64,000 bases of DNA, from positions 2,232,001-2,296,000 of the forward strand of contig NZ_CP162553.1 of NCBI RefSeq assembly GCF_040939785.1, read 5' to 3'. The DNA comes from Bradyrhizobium lupini. Its GTDB lineage: Bacteria; Pseudomonadota; Alphaproteobacteria; Rhizobiales; Xanthobacteraceae. Under the pieces are notes generated by a model. It made no database searches and was not told where the DNA came from. It worked only from the letters and a program-made list of their open reading frames with translations. A program made the position numbers and the translations under genes. Position 1 is the first letter of the stretch, and each line of letters opens with the position of its first letter. This document shows positions 49,914 through 59,077 of the stretch, one piece after another.

Positions 49914-51404
49914 TCACCTTTGGCTGCGATTCTTTTTCTGCTTTAGCATTGGCGCCGGGGCCGAAACCGGGATGCGATCATCGGGCGATGCCGATGCCAT
50001 AGGAGTATCCTTAGACCCCTCGCGTCCGACTTCGCGGCGCGGCCAGACAAAATCGTCGGCGCGACCGGCCGGTGCCGACAAGGGCTCACCTTTGACCAAG
50101 ACACGTGCTGCTACCGCATCCATTGCCACCGGCGCGCCTGGACCGCCGAGCAATTGATCGGTGCCGATAGAGGCGGCCACCAAGGGAAGGATCTGTCCGG
50201 CGAGCGGGCGCGGGGCCGGTTGACCCGGCAGCGCATTGACGTCGGGCGATGCCGGTTCCGTCGGCAGCGCGATCGGCGCGGAACGTGCAGCCAACAACCG
50301 GTTGATTTCGCGTTCGACATAATGCGCAAGCTTGCGGGCGCCGGGCTTGGTGAAATACACGCCGTCGGAGGAGCGCAGCTGACGGACCTGGCCTTCGAAG
50401 TCGGGACCGCGCTGCATAAAACGGCCAGCTTCATCGACAAAGCCGTCCCAGACATCGACATAAGTGATGCCGGCCTTGCCGGCCGCCTCGCGATAGAGCG
50501 AATCCAGAAACACGGTATCGGCTGTTGCCTTCGCGCCACGTACCACCGGCAGGCCAACCCATAGCACCGGCACACCCTTAGATTTGAGCACCCCGACCAT
50601 CTGTTCGATCTTGTTTTTGTAGAGCTCGATCCAGCGTTTCTCGCGATACTCATAGAGGCCGTTCGGCGAGCGCGTGCTACTCTCCGGTTCGATAGCCGGC
50701 GCGTCGGCGGCGTCATCGGGCGACAATTCCGTATCGACCAGTCTGTCATCCGGCTTCGCGTCGGCGTTCGTACCGCCCTCCGGCTTGGCTCTGGCATCCT
50801 TCTTGTCTAGCTTTTTTTCCGACGACTTGATGTCGGATTTCTCAGCCGGCGGCTCGCGGATCCCGACCCGGTCATCGAGTCCGAGCATGACGACGATGGC
50901 GTCTGCTTTTTCGGTGGGGAGAATGCCTTTGGCTGCGGCGGCCCAATCGGCCGGATTGCCCTTCGGCTGATATTTGATAAGGCCTGAGACGGTCTTATGT
51001 CTGCGGATCACGCCCATGTCAGACTGTTCGGCATAGGCGTCTTCAAGACCATAGGCGAGCCAGTCCGCCATGGCATCACCGAGCACAAGAACATGGCGCT
51101 CCGGTACAGTATCGCGCTTTCCGACCGCGGGGGCGCTCGAAAAGTCCTCCCGCGCGGGGGATAAGGGTTGCCGCCGATCCCAACGACGCTGGGGAGCAGA
51201 CGGCTTATACATGTCGTTACCAAACCAGCCGCCGCCGAACCCGCCACCGCGGTGCGGCTGCGGCCGCTGCTGATATCCGCCGAAATTGAAGAACTGCGCC
51301 GATGTCGGGCCGACAACGCCGACCACCATCCCCAGAGCGATGGTCAGCGCAATCGGGGGACCTCTGTCGGTAAAGATGCGCAGATTTCTTAGTTTGTTTG
51401 ACAT
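49914..51404 (-). CDS. DUF459 SGNH-hydrolase-like exported protein
   Basis: A 496-residue protein. Start MSNKLRNLRIFTD was chosen because family members begin so; an upstream ATG 30 codons earlier is open too. A signal or anchor lies at about 18-36 (ending PTSAQ), then a Gly/Arg-rich stretch. The DUF459 domain runs about 100-390: VLGDAMADWLAYGL, IVVMLGLDDR, VLWVGLPVVR, and SDGVYFTKPGARKLAHYVE with the Asp/His-type end motif. An acidic Lys-rich insert (about 185-250) breaks it. Members are thought to be cell-envelope hydrolases, possibly on polysaccharide. Intact in otherwise decayed DNA. Confidence 0.8.
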   Translation of the reverse strand: MSNKLRNLRIFTDRGPPIALTIALGMVVGVVGPTSAQFFNFGGYQQRPQPHRGGGFGGGWFGNDMYKPSAPQRRWDRRQPLSPAREDFSSAPAVGKRDTVPERHVLVLGDAMADWLAYGLEDAYAEQSDMGVIRRHKTVSGLIKYQPKGNPADWAAAAKGILPTEKADAIVVMLGLDDRVGIREPPAEKSDIKSSEKKLDKKDARAKPEGGTNADAKPDDRLVDTELSPDDAADAPAIEPESSTRSPNGLYEYREKRWIELYKNKIEQMVGVLKSKGVPVLWVGLPVVRGAKATADTVFLDSLYREAAGKAGITYVDVWDGFVDEAGRFMQRGPDFEGQVRQLRSSDGVYFTKPGARKLAHYVEREINRLLAARSAPIALPTEPASPDVNALPGQPAPRPLAGQILPLVAASIGTDQLLGGPGAPVAMDAVAARVLVKGEPLSAPAGRADDFVWPRREVGREGSKDTPMASASPDDRIPVSAPAPMLKQKKNRSQR

Positions 51405-51898
51405 GCTCGTGGACCGCACAAGACGAAGAACTGCCGCGGCAGAGACCAACACGAAGGCATCAAGCCAACTCGACCAAGCCGCCACCGACGTCAATTGCCA
51501 AGCCCCCTAGGCAATCGTCTCGCCATCCGCGATCGCTCCGTCTCCGCAACCTGACCAGCTCCGACGGAGCAATCGCTACCAGCGTGTCACTGGAGAGAGG
51601 AAGAATGGTAGCTTGACAACAAACCGCAATCAAAGGGCCGATTGACCAGCCTGACATATCGCTCTTCATGACTGTCCTCATTTTCCTGTGCGAGGAAGCC
51701 GCGAACGCCGCGCAGCGGAAGATATAAAAGCATTTATCTATCCTGCTTCGATCGCCCCAAAACGTAACAAGGGAAGTTAGCGGGCACGTGACTCGGCACC
51801 CGATTGCAGTAGAGCGCTGTCCCTATCACGCGCCGCTAACTTCAGCATGGCCAGCCCAAGCTGACGGTCTGATATATCGTCCGGCGAAGCCGTGGCAC
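51405..51898. other. No gene seen
   Basis: 494 bases upstream of the DUF459 gene with no supported gene. It should contain the DUF459 promoter. Confidence 0.4.
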
Positions 51899-52208
51899 AA
51901 CTACCAGGACTGGTCGTTGCACCACGCGGCTTCGGGAGGGCAAAAAGGAGAGCGCCCCTTTGGAACGAGCCGGTTGATGTTTTCGACGTTGGCGATGTCT
52001 TTCAAGATGATGGGCTGGTGCATCTCGCCCCCGAAGTGGGCTTGGCGAACGGGACCGGGCCCGGAGGGGGGCTCGCGAGACTGAAGCCCGCAGCCGTCTT
52101 GACCATAGCGAGCAATTCCTCGGCGTTCCCCTCCGTGAGGTCGTTACAGATAGCGAGCCGCCACAGCGCCTCCTGCTTCCACGACGAGAGCTTCTTTGCC
52201 CAGTCCAA
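51899..52208 (-). pseudogene. AAA-type ATPase, N-terminal relic
   Basis: The frame from 52208 reads MDWAKKLSSWKQEALWRLAI, CNDLTEGNAEELLAMVKTAA and PPPGPVPFAK; after a one-base slip near 52055 the next frame reads FGGEMHQPIILKDIANVENI and NRLVPK, then decays. Intact relatives go on to a Walker A motif of RecF/SMC-type ATPases; that part is missing. Such long ATPases are often found in defence loci. Confidence 0.5.
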
Positions 52209-52399
52209 AGACGTCGTCGATCGGCTCGTCAGTCATGCCCATTCCCGAGAGATAACCGGTCGTTCGTGTGATTGTTGCTGGTAAACCGACTTCGCTCGGG
52301 TATTTCCATATCACGCCGATTGAACAGCGTGTAAGGTCCCAACACATGCGCGGGGACCCGAACATAGGATGGAGAGGTTGACGTATCGCTTGGTCCATG

Positions 52400-53060
52400 C
52401 CGCGGATATCCCAGTTGATTCCCGCTGCGCTTGCTGGCGCTGCGCCATTCCGGTCTGGCGGAACTGCTCGGCAATGGCGCGCCTTCGTCCTGGTCGTTAA
52501 CTGTTGCCTGGATGAGCAGGTCGGCGCGCTGCTGATCGCCGGCGATCTCTGCGACGGCGATCAGACCTCAACGAAGACGGCTCGCTTCCTGGCCGAACAG
52601 CTGCCGCGCCTCGATCAGGCTGGCATCCGCACCTTTATCATCCGCGGCAATTACGGCGCGCTGTCAAAACCACTAAAGAATTGGTACTGCCCGATTCCGT
52701 GGAGATCTTTGGGGAGCGAGCAGAAGCAATTGATATTGATCGCGCCCCAGGGCAAGTCCCCGTTGTTGTCCACGGGCTGAGCTTTGCGCAGCCGCACGCC
52801 CCGGAGAGCCTCCTTGGACGGTTTCGCCCGCTCGTCGAGGGAGCCGTCAATATAGGCATCATGCACACGAGTCTAGGCGGCGCCCCGGGCCCCGACCGCT
52901 CCGCGCCATGCAGCGTCGCGGACCTCCAAACTACTGGCTTCAACCGTTGGACCCTCGGCCATGTGCACAAACGTTCGGCGGTGGAGGGCGCAAGCGCGCT
53001 CATAATGCCCGGTATGCCGCAGGGCCGCGACATCAACGAGGCAGGTTCAAAATCGGTGAT
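52400..53060 (+). pseudogene. SbcD/YhaO-like metallophosphoesterase relic
   Basis: Three frames give one nuclease: FPLRLLALRHSGLAELLGN, then ALLIAGDLCDGDQTSTKTAR and FLAEQLPRLDQAGIRTFIIR, then, after a slip near 52671, VLPDSVEIFGERAEAIDI, VVVHGLSFAQPHAPESLLGR, GIMHTSLGG and TLGHVHKRSA. These are the metallophosphoesterase blocks of Mre11/SbcD-like exonucleases, but the first metal block is lost and GNHD has become GNYG. The third frame runs on without a stop into a different protein domain after about 53060. Confidence 0.75.
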
Positions 53061-53145
53061 CAATCACGTGCTGGGCAACCATGATGCTGGCTACGAGGTC
53101 AGCCCTCCCCACTTAATTGCACGGACGCCTCCGAATCCGGTCACG

Positions 53146-53586
53146 ATGGAGCAACTACCAGCGTCGTTGGATGAGATGGCGCACGAGCGAATTCAACGTT
53201 CGCTGAAGCAGGCACAGGACTACCTGACCGCCGGCCAAAACCGACAAGCCGTGCAGGAAATCTTATGGTTGCTGGAAACCGTGGCGACGGCGTTTCAAGG
53301 CATTCCGGTTGGCGAAGCGACGATCCAGGGCAAATATTATAACAAGATCGCCGATGAGCTGAGACAACACCGAAAGGGCCAGGTTGCTGAGCAGGCCATC
53401 GGTTGGATGAAGACGCTGCACGGCTATCTTTCCTCTCCTACAGGTGGAGGGGTCCGGCATGGCGGGACCCTCACAGCCGAAGCGGAGATGTCGGGCCACG
53501 AAGCTCGGCTATTCTGCAATCTGATACGTAGTTATCTGAATTTCTTGCTGGACGAGTACGACAGCCTGAAAGGCGGCAACCGCTAA
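53146..53586 (+). CDS. Helical protein domain fused in frame to the SbcD relic
   Basis: This frame is open from 52681 to 53586, so the SbcD-like part and this part could be read as one chimeric protein; the first own ATG is at 53146. The domain is helical (MEQLPASLDEMAHERIQRSL, YLTAGQNRQAVQEILWLLET, YYNKIADELRQHRKGQ) and has GGGVRHGGTL before a last helix (NLIRSYLNFLLDEYDSL). The layout is like the C-terminal domain of abortive-infection proteins (Abi_C), where a conserved His follows Arg, but this likeness is only by eye. Confidence 0.4.
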   Translation: MEQLPASLDEMAHERIQRSLKQAQDYLTAGQNRQAVQEILWLLETVATAFQGIPVGEATIQGKYYNKIADELRQHRKGQVAEQAIGWMKTLHGYLSSPTGGGVRHGGTLTAEAEMSGHEARLFCNLIRSYLNFLLDEYDSLKGGNR

Positions 53587-53613
53587 TCCGGCGCGCTGTA
53601 TCCCTTGGAGCGA

Positions 53614-53989
53614 ATGGTGAACGCCCTCAAATACTACATAGAACAATTTGTTGAACCGACCTTCGAGGATTTCAAACGTAACCCTGCGTCAGAACGGCAT
53701 GCTTTCCTGGCGTGCGTAACGGAAAGATAAATGGCGGAAGGAATGCCCGCAGTTCGCGATCGTCGATATGATGGCCCATCATTTCAAGCACGTCAGAAGT
53801 GACGATGAAAAAGCACCGCATAAGGAGGGGACAATTCCCCTGGCAAGTGCGGTTTTTGGCTATGGAACGTTCAACACTGCCCCCTTCAATACGATGGCCT
53901 ACAATGAGGTCGGTATAGACCTTCACAACATTAGCTATTTGATTCAGGAGGTGATCAGATTTCTAGAAAAGCAGGCTGAAGCTCAATAG
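53614..53989 (+). pseudogene. Small hypothetical protein, frameshifted
   Basis: From ATG 53614 (GGAG before it) the frame reads MVNALKYYIEQFVEPTFEDF and KRNPASERHAFLACV. After slips near 53710 another frame reads KECPQFAIVDMMAHHFKHVR, IPLASAVFGYGTFNTA and ISYLIQEVIRFLEKQ to the stop. Joined it is a soluble protein of about 120 residues of a type frequent in this genus; function unknown. Confidence 0.5.
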
Positions 53990-54257
53990 TTGCCAGCTGC
54001 GTCTGAAGCGGCAGTTCATCCGCGGTCGGGGGAATAAACCCTACACAATCGAGCCGCTAGATAAGGAAGATGCCGCCCCTGGCGTGGACCGGTGGATGCC
54101 TTGCTAGGCTGCGTTGCGGGCCTATTCACCCGAACCTGACGGCCGGGTGGGTCTGGTTGACTCACGGGGCATCCATAGCGCCACTGCCGATCGCTACGCG
54201 CGGTGCCATACCGAGGCGGGTTGTGTGCTATGATAGAGTGCAGCCGGGGAATCACAC

Positions 54258-56414
54258 GTGGCCGTAAGTAGATTGCAGACGACCTTGGGCGATCGCACCA
54301 AGGCACTTTGCGCAAACATTGTTGTTTTTTATGCCAGCTTGTACGCGGCCTCGGGCAATCTGTTGCCCACTGGCGGGCTTGAAAGCGTCTGGTTTCTGAG
54401 TGGTCTCGCGCTGTGGTTTCTGGCGCTCCTTTCGGCGCCTTGGTTCGTCCCGCCAAAGGATGCGCTCGCGAACGCGCTCACTGCCATGGCGATCCTGATC
54501 ACCGCTGATCTGAGCGGTGTGGGCGCCCTTAAACACCACCTCGAAATTGTGCGATGGATCGCTGTGGCCTACTGCGGAGCGACCATGGTGGGCTCCGTAT
54601 TCGCGCTATTCATCCATGATAACAACAAGCGTTCACCCATCGGCCGATTCTTCTTCCGTGTGACGGATACGTTCGGACAGGGCGAGCTGCTTTACACTCC
54701 GCCAGCCTTGATCAGCATCATCGGCGCTTACCAAGGCAGTCTGACGAGCGTCACTTGGCTGACGATCCTCTGGACGATGGTTGCGATCGGAAGGCCCGCT
54801 GAACGGCTACTAGCGGCTTGGAAGCATTGGCAAGCCGAGAAAGCCAGGGTCATTTCATCCCCTACGATTGGGACGATCGAGCGCATCGACCATCCTGGTA
54901 TCGTCAGAGTCAAGCTTGCGCGGCATTCGTCCTGGAAACCGGGCAAGCTTCATACGGCCGCGATGTCTAACGGCGATCAGCATTTTGTATTGGCGCTGTT
55001 CAGCCAAGTCCAGGGTCTGGAAGTCATGGGCACGGGACTGTGCGTCGCAGAGTTGCAGGAAAAAATTAGTCTGTCGGAGGGCGAAGTGATTCAGTCACAT
55101 TCGCCGGAGAAGGCGGCCGAATTCATCGAAAATCTGAGTGGCACACCCGGATCGGAGCTGGTCGGGTTCACGGTTGAAAATTCCAACATCGGAGTTTTGC
55201 GGTTCGAGGTGTCTGCTGCCTCGCCGCTCGCTGAAGGCCAGGTTGTTTTCGTCCGGCTAAACGGCACGGATGTGTTCTATCAAATCCTGGATGCTCAGAC
55301 GGCTGAGGAAAGTTTCGATCAGAATCCGCGCGGCACGCACATAGTCAACGCGGTCCAGCTCGGCTGTTACTCCCCCGAAGACGGATTTACCAAGTACGGC
55401 TGGCTCTCGACAATGAACACGCCAGTCTTTTGGGCGAAGGCCCGCGACTTTCCAGCCGCGGTTCTAAAGCCAGGCGAGTTCGTGATTGGCTCGGTGCCAT
55501 CGACGAACATCGGGGTCGCCGCAAACATCGACGACCTTGTGCAATTCCATACCGCCGTGCTTGGCGTGACCGGTACGGGAAAGACAGAGCTGGCGCTAGA
55601 TATCGTGCGCGAAGCGGTCGAGAATGATTTCAGGGTTTTCTGTGTGGACTTCACGGGAGAGTACAGGGCGCGCCTGAGTGATCTAAACCCGATTTTTCCA
55701 GCGCCGACCGCGGCGCAAATCGATGATCTGGATCAAAAACTATTTGCGGCGGAAACGGGAGCCTATGGCGCCGGGCCGGAAAAAATCGCACTGAAGGGAT
55801 GCTTGGCCAACATCAAGGATGACGTCGAAAAGCAAGCGAAAGCCTTCCTGGAGGGAACGGAAAAGCTCGCGGTCCTCGAATTGACCGAGATATCAAATAC
55901 CAAAGCAACGCTGCGGATCACGGAACAGTACCTGTCGGCCATCATGGCTTGGGCGCGAAAACATCGCCAAGCGCGCAAGGTGTTGATCGTTCTTGAGGAA
56001 GCGCACACAATCATTCCGGAGATATTCAGCTCAGGCTTCGACCACGATACGCAGTGGGTCGTGGGTCGCATCGGTCAGATCGCGTTGCAGGGCCGTAAGT
56101 ATGGTGTCGGGTTGCTCGTCGTCAGCCAGCGCACGGCGTTGGTGAGCAAGACGATCCTTTCCCAATGCAATACCTTCCTGACGCACAGCCTGATAGACCA
56201 AACCAGCCTCACGTTCCTTGAGAGTGTTTACAGCTCGCAGCACGTGCGCTCAATTCCGAATCTGGGACGTTTCCAATTCCTCGCTGCCGGCAAGGCGATC
56301 AAGGCCGAGCGGCCTATCCTGCTCGGCCGGCCTTTCGATCAGGCGAAGAAGGATGCAAGCGATGCGCTCCGCCGAGCGGTGCCCCAAGCTCCAGCGCCTG
56401 AAGCCGCTCTTTAG
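54258..56414 (+). CDS. Membrane-anchored HerA/DUF87-type ATPase
   Basis: A 718-residue protein with GTG start (GGGG 8 bases before). Hydrophobic helices lie at about 20-36, 44-62, 72-90, 98-118 and 148-176. The middle (200-420) resembles the beta-barrel-containing part of HerA-like ATPases. The ATPase core has Walker A GVTGTGKT (436-443), FCVDFTGEY (461-469), Walker B VLIVLEEAH (575-583) and GRKYGVGLLVVSQR (612-625). HerA-like proteins are DNA translocases that work with nucleases in repair and in phage-defence systems; a membrane-bound version is uncommon. Neighbours suggest defence. Intact, with average base composition. Confidence 0.85.
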   Translation: MAVSRLQTTLGDRTKALCANIVVFYASLYAASGNLLPTGGLESVWFLSGLALWFLALLSAPWFVPPKDALANALTAMAILITADLSGVGALKHHLEIVRWIAVAYCGATMVGSVFALFIHDNNKRSPIGRFFFRVTDTFGQGELLYTPPALISIIGAYQGSLTSVTWLTILWTMVAIGRPAERLLAAWKHWQAEKARVISSPTIGTIERIDHPGIVRVKLARHSSWKPGKLHTAAMSNGDQHFVLALFSQVQGLEVMGTGLCVAELQEKISLSEGEVIQSHSPEKAAEFIENLSGTPGSELVGFTVENSNIGVLRFEVSAASPLAEGQVVFVRLNGTDVFYQILDAQTAEESFDQNPRGTHIVNAVQLGCYSPEDGFTKYGWLSTMNTPVFWAKARDFPAAVLKPGEFVIGSVPSTNIGVAANIDDLVQFHTAVLGVTGTGKTELALDIVREAVENDFRVFCVDFTGEYRARLSDLNPIFPAPTAAQIDDLDQKLFAAETGAYGAGPEKIALKGCLANIKDDVEKQAKAFLEGTEKLAVLELTEISNTKATLRITEQYLSAIMAWARKHRQARKVLIVLEEAHTIIPEIFSSGFDHDTQWVVGRIGQIALQGRKYGVGLLVVSQRTALVSKTILSQCNTFLTHSLIDQTSLTFLESVYSSQHVRSIPNLGRFQFLAAGKAIKAERPILLGRPFDQAKKDASDALRRAVPQAPAPEAAL

Positions 56415-56810
56415 ACAGCCGGCAAAAATTCCAGCACGCCAGGTGAGACGCGCGTCTGGTTTGTTGCCGGATCGGTGACCAGGATCGGCACGCCGGGGTA
56501 GACGGCGGGCCAGTCTGACGTTTGGTTGATCCAAGCGGCTGCGCTCGGTGATAGCCAACCGGTCAAAGTGGTGATGTCGGCATAGCGTGCGCCAGCGGCA
56601 AGGCGAGAATCGGCTCGTAATGAGCAACGCGATTGCGCAGCGCGCGAAAATCGTCAAGTTGCTGGGCGATCCCGTTGCGCTGAATGCCGCGCGTTTGAAA
56701 GATGGGCCGCAAGTCTTGCCACAAGTGGTGACTGCGGCGGCCGAAGAGGGATCCCCAAAAGCCGAAATTCAGCCCGGTTGAGCCAAAAAGCTCCCGGGCC
56801 TCTTTTCATT
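56411..56810 (-). pseudogene. Abi-like protein relic with RNRVAH motif
   Basis: Read on the minus strand from about 56810: ELFGSTGLNFGFWGSLFGRR, HHLWQDLRPIFQTRG, then DFRALRNRVAHYEPILALPL; after a one-base slip near 56592 the next frame reads RYADITTLTGWLSPSAAAWI and VYPGVPILVTDPATNQTRV to the stop at 56411. RNRVAH fits the R-x4-H motif of HEPN/Abi-type proteins of abortive infection. The N-terminal part is lost at a stop near 56820. Its stop overlaps the HerA stop. The plus-strand frame here is its shadow. Confidence 0.55.
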
Positions 56811-57004
56811 TCAAACCATTGAATTCTACGATTTCCGGCCGAAGACCGGGTTCCGGCCTCGAAACGCGCCGCGAGCCTTTTTAGCGGAAACTCCAAATTC
56901 CACGACAAAAAGACAGCCTGATTTGACTGGAACCAAAAAAAACGCACATGTAATAGCAGGAAGATTCGGAGTAAACCGGAATTTTACCAATATTGGAGCC
57001 TGTT

Positions 57005-58102
57005 ATGTTTAATCATCGCCATTACGTGCCGATTTTGAAGTGGAAAATGGGGGAGTATCAGGCCCTCAGCCGCCTTGCAGCGCCGGTCAAAGACCGGATC
57101 ACCCCGCTTGTTGAGATTCCGCCGGTCGGTTTCGACTTTGAAACCCAGACCAACAAGGAGAGTGCCGATGACCATCTCGGCGACTTTGGGAAGCGGCTGA
57201 AATCAAAGTGGCAGGCCCGGCCCTGCTTCGTTGACCTGAAACATCTGCCGGCTGCAACGCGATGCGCCGGAGGGCGCCACTGCGTCGATGTTCTCTTCCA
57301 GACCGCCCGCGCCGAAGGATGCGCGGCCATTCCGGTCGTCAGCTTCGCCAACGACGCGGCCTTTCTTGCTGCCGTTGCCACCGTTGCCCGGCAGGACCGG
57401 CGCGGTGTCTGTTTGCGGCTATCGCTGCCCGACTTCGACCGGCTGAACCTTCAGGCCGATATCGAAAACCTGCTGCGCTCGATGGCTGACGGCTATGGCG
57501 AATGCGACCTGGTTGTCGACCTCGGGACCCCGACCTATGTGCCGATCGCCATCATGGTCACAATCATGCAAACGCTGATGGCCCGAGTGCCGATGCTCAA
57601 CCAGTGGCGCACCGTCACCATCGCGGGCACGTCCTTTCCCAACTCGGTTGCGAACATCGCCGCGCCCTACCAGCTGCTGCCGCGCCATGAATGGCAGGCC
57701 TATCGCGCGTTCATCGCAACGCTCGGGCATGAAACCCGTATTCCGACGTTCGGGGATTACGTTGTCGCTCATCCCGATCTGGTCGAACTCGATATGCGGA
57801 TGATCAAGCCCTTTGCGAAGCTGCGCTACACCATTACCGACCACTGGCACGTCGCGCGCGGCACGCCGGTGCGAACGCATGGCTTTGGGCAATACCAGCA
57901 GATGTGCGCGACCCTGGTTCGCCTTCCCTATTTCAGCGGCCGCGCGTTTTCAGCTGGCGACGCATATATTGAAGACTGCGCCGCGGGCACGGCTACGACG
58001 GGGAATCTGTCGACGTGGGTGTGGGTATCGACGAACCGGCATCTGACAAAGGTGGTCGATGACCTCGCCATCGCGCACGGGCTTTCAATCGCTGCCGAAT
58101 GA
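57005..58102 (+). CDS. T4-beta-family protein
   Basis: A 365-residue protein of the beta (phage T4 beta protein-like) family: MFNHRHYVPILKWKMGEYQA, KDRITPLVEIPP, CFVDLKHLP, AIPVVSFAND, then a long TIM-barrel-like C-terminal part (TVTIAGTSFP, RHEWQAYRAF, FGDYVV). GGAG lies 6 bases before ATG 57005, deciding it over a TTG 12 bases upstream. Such proteins occur on mobile elements, often next to sce7726-type nucleases, and are suspected of phage defence. Its 3' end overlaps the convergent gene by 110 bases. Confidence 0.75.
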   Translation: MFNHRHYVPILKWKMGEYQALSRLAAPVKDRITPLVEIPPVGFDFETQTNKESADDHLGDFGKRLKSKWQARPCFVDLKHLPAATRCAGGRHCVDVLFQTARAEGCAAIPVVSFANDAAFLAAVATVARQDRRGVCLRLSLPDFDRLNLQADIENLLRSMADGYGECDLVVDLGTPTYVPIAIMVTIMQTLMARVPMLNQWRTVTIAGTSFPNSVANIAAPYQLLPRHEWQAYRAFIATLGHETRIPTFGDYVVAHPDLVELDMRMIKPFAKLRYTITDHWHVARGTPVRTHGFGQYQQMCATLVRLPYFSGRAFSAGDAYIEDCAAGTATTGNLSTWVWVSTNRHLTKVVDDLAIAHGLSIAAE

Positions 58103-58667
58103 GCGGACGAAGTTCTTTGAGATCGACGGTTTCGGCGAGGTATTTATAGAGGACGCCGCGCGGCTTCCGAAGCAAGGCCGGCGGCGCTTCACGTTCCTGC
58201 AGGATTTCGACCACTTCCGGGCGCCATAGAAGTTCGGCCAGGGCGAGCGGATCGATCGTTGGGTTCTGGGCGAAAGGTTGCGCCGTCTCGAAACTGATGC
58301 CGCCGCGTGGCCCAGCGGTCACGACCTTGATACCCCACCACGCCGGCACAAACGGCCTCGCCTTGTCCAGATGGCGTTCGCCGACAACCAGAGTCGCCCG
58401 GTCCAAAACTAGGCCGTACGTGGCAACCTGAGACGGCAGCCGCTCAAGGGTGTCTGAATCGCTTTTGATTTCGTAACCGTGTAGGTAGCCGTTCACGACC
58501 GCAATATCGACCCTGCAGGTGCCGTGGCGCAGGCCCAACTCATCGAGCACCAACGTATCGGCGTCGCCGTGATGCTCCTTCAGCACCTTTCGATGCAGAG
58601 CTTGCCTGACGTCTCGATCTCGCACGACTAAATCCTCAGGAGGAGCGCGGCCCTCAGATGCCGCCAT
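57993..58667 (-). CDS. sce7726-family PD-(D/E)XK nuclease-like protein
   Basis: A 224-residue protein of the sce7726 family. The N-terminal half has the nuclease-fold motif: Asp54 (CRVDIAVV) and Glu66-x-Lys68 (GYEIKSDSDTLERL). The middle reads LVVGERHLDKARPFVPAWWG, the C-terminal part LLRKPRGVLYKYLAETVDLK. The last 36 residues, low in complexity (RWRGHRPPLSDAG, SIPTPTSTDSPS), are encoded in the 110-base overlap with the beta gene. Members are found with sce7725/beta-type proteins. Convergent placement here is unusual, as partners are more often on one strand. Confidence 0.75.
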   Translation of the reverse strand: MAASEGRAPPEDLVVRDRDVRQALHRKVLKEHHGDADTLVLDELGLRHGTCRVDIAVVNGYLHGYEIKSDSDTLERLPSQVATYGLVLDRATLVVGERHLDKARPFVPAWWGIKVVTAGPRGGISFETAQPFAQNPTIDPLALAELLWRPEVVEILQEREAPPALLRKPRGVLYKYLAETVDLKELRPLIRQRLKARARWRGHRPPLSDAGSSIPTPTSTDSPS

Positions 58668-58882
58668 TTAGCCCGACAAACGGTTGAATGTTCGCTAGCG
58701 ATTGACCTCATCGAATCACCATAGCGCCGAAGAAGCTGCGCTGACCACCCGGTCTGCGACCGGACCGAGCAAAAAGCTGTGGCCCGAGTCCTATAGGCAA
58801 CAGATGGCGGCATGGTTCCCGGCCTCGGCCGCCGTATTACATACTTAAGCTTTTTTTTACGATTGCCCGCTACTGTCATGGC

Positions 58883-59077
58883 ATGACCAAGCGCGTGATT
58901 TCAGTTCGACTTTCGGACGAACGCATCAAGCAACTGGATGAGGTCTGTAGCCGGCTGGGCATGAACCGCTCGCAGGTAATAAACGCCGCATTGCGACTGG
59001 TCCCCGAAGTGATGTCCGGAAAAGCGGAGCTGCACTATGATCCCGAGCGGTTCAAACGATCCGGGCAGATTGAATAA
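58883..59077 (+). CDS. Ribbon-helix-helix DNA-binding protein
   Basis: A 64-residue CopG/Arc-type regulator: MTKRVISVRLSDERIKQLDE forms the strand and first helix, RLGMNRSQVINAALR the turn and second helix. It is divergent from the sce7726 gene across 215 bases, so it could control it. It may instead be an antitoxin or a plasmid-type repressor. The next gene overlaps its 3' end. Confidence 0.8.
   Translation: MTKRVISVRLSDERIKQLDEVCSRLGMNRSQVINAALRLVPEVMSGKAELHYDPERFKRSGQIE

Noticed and set aside
56587..56781. A 64-residue plus-strand frame between HerA and the beta gene
   Set aside because: The minus strand codes for Abi-like sequence with a clear family motif across the same bases, so the plus frame is its shadow.
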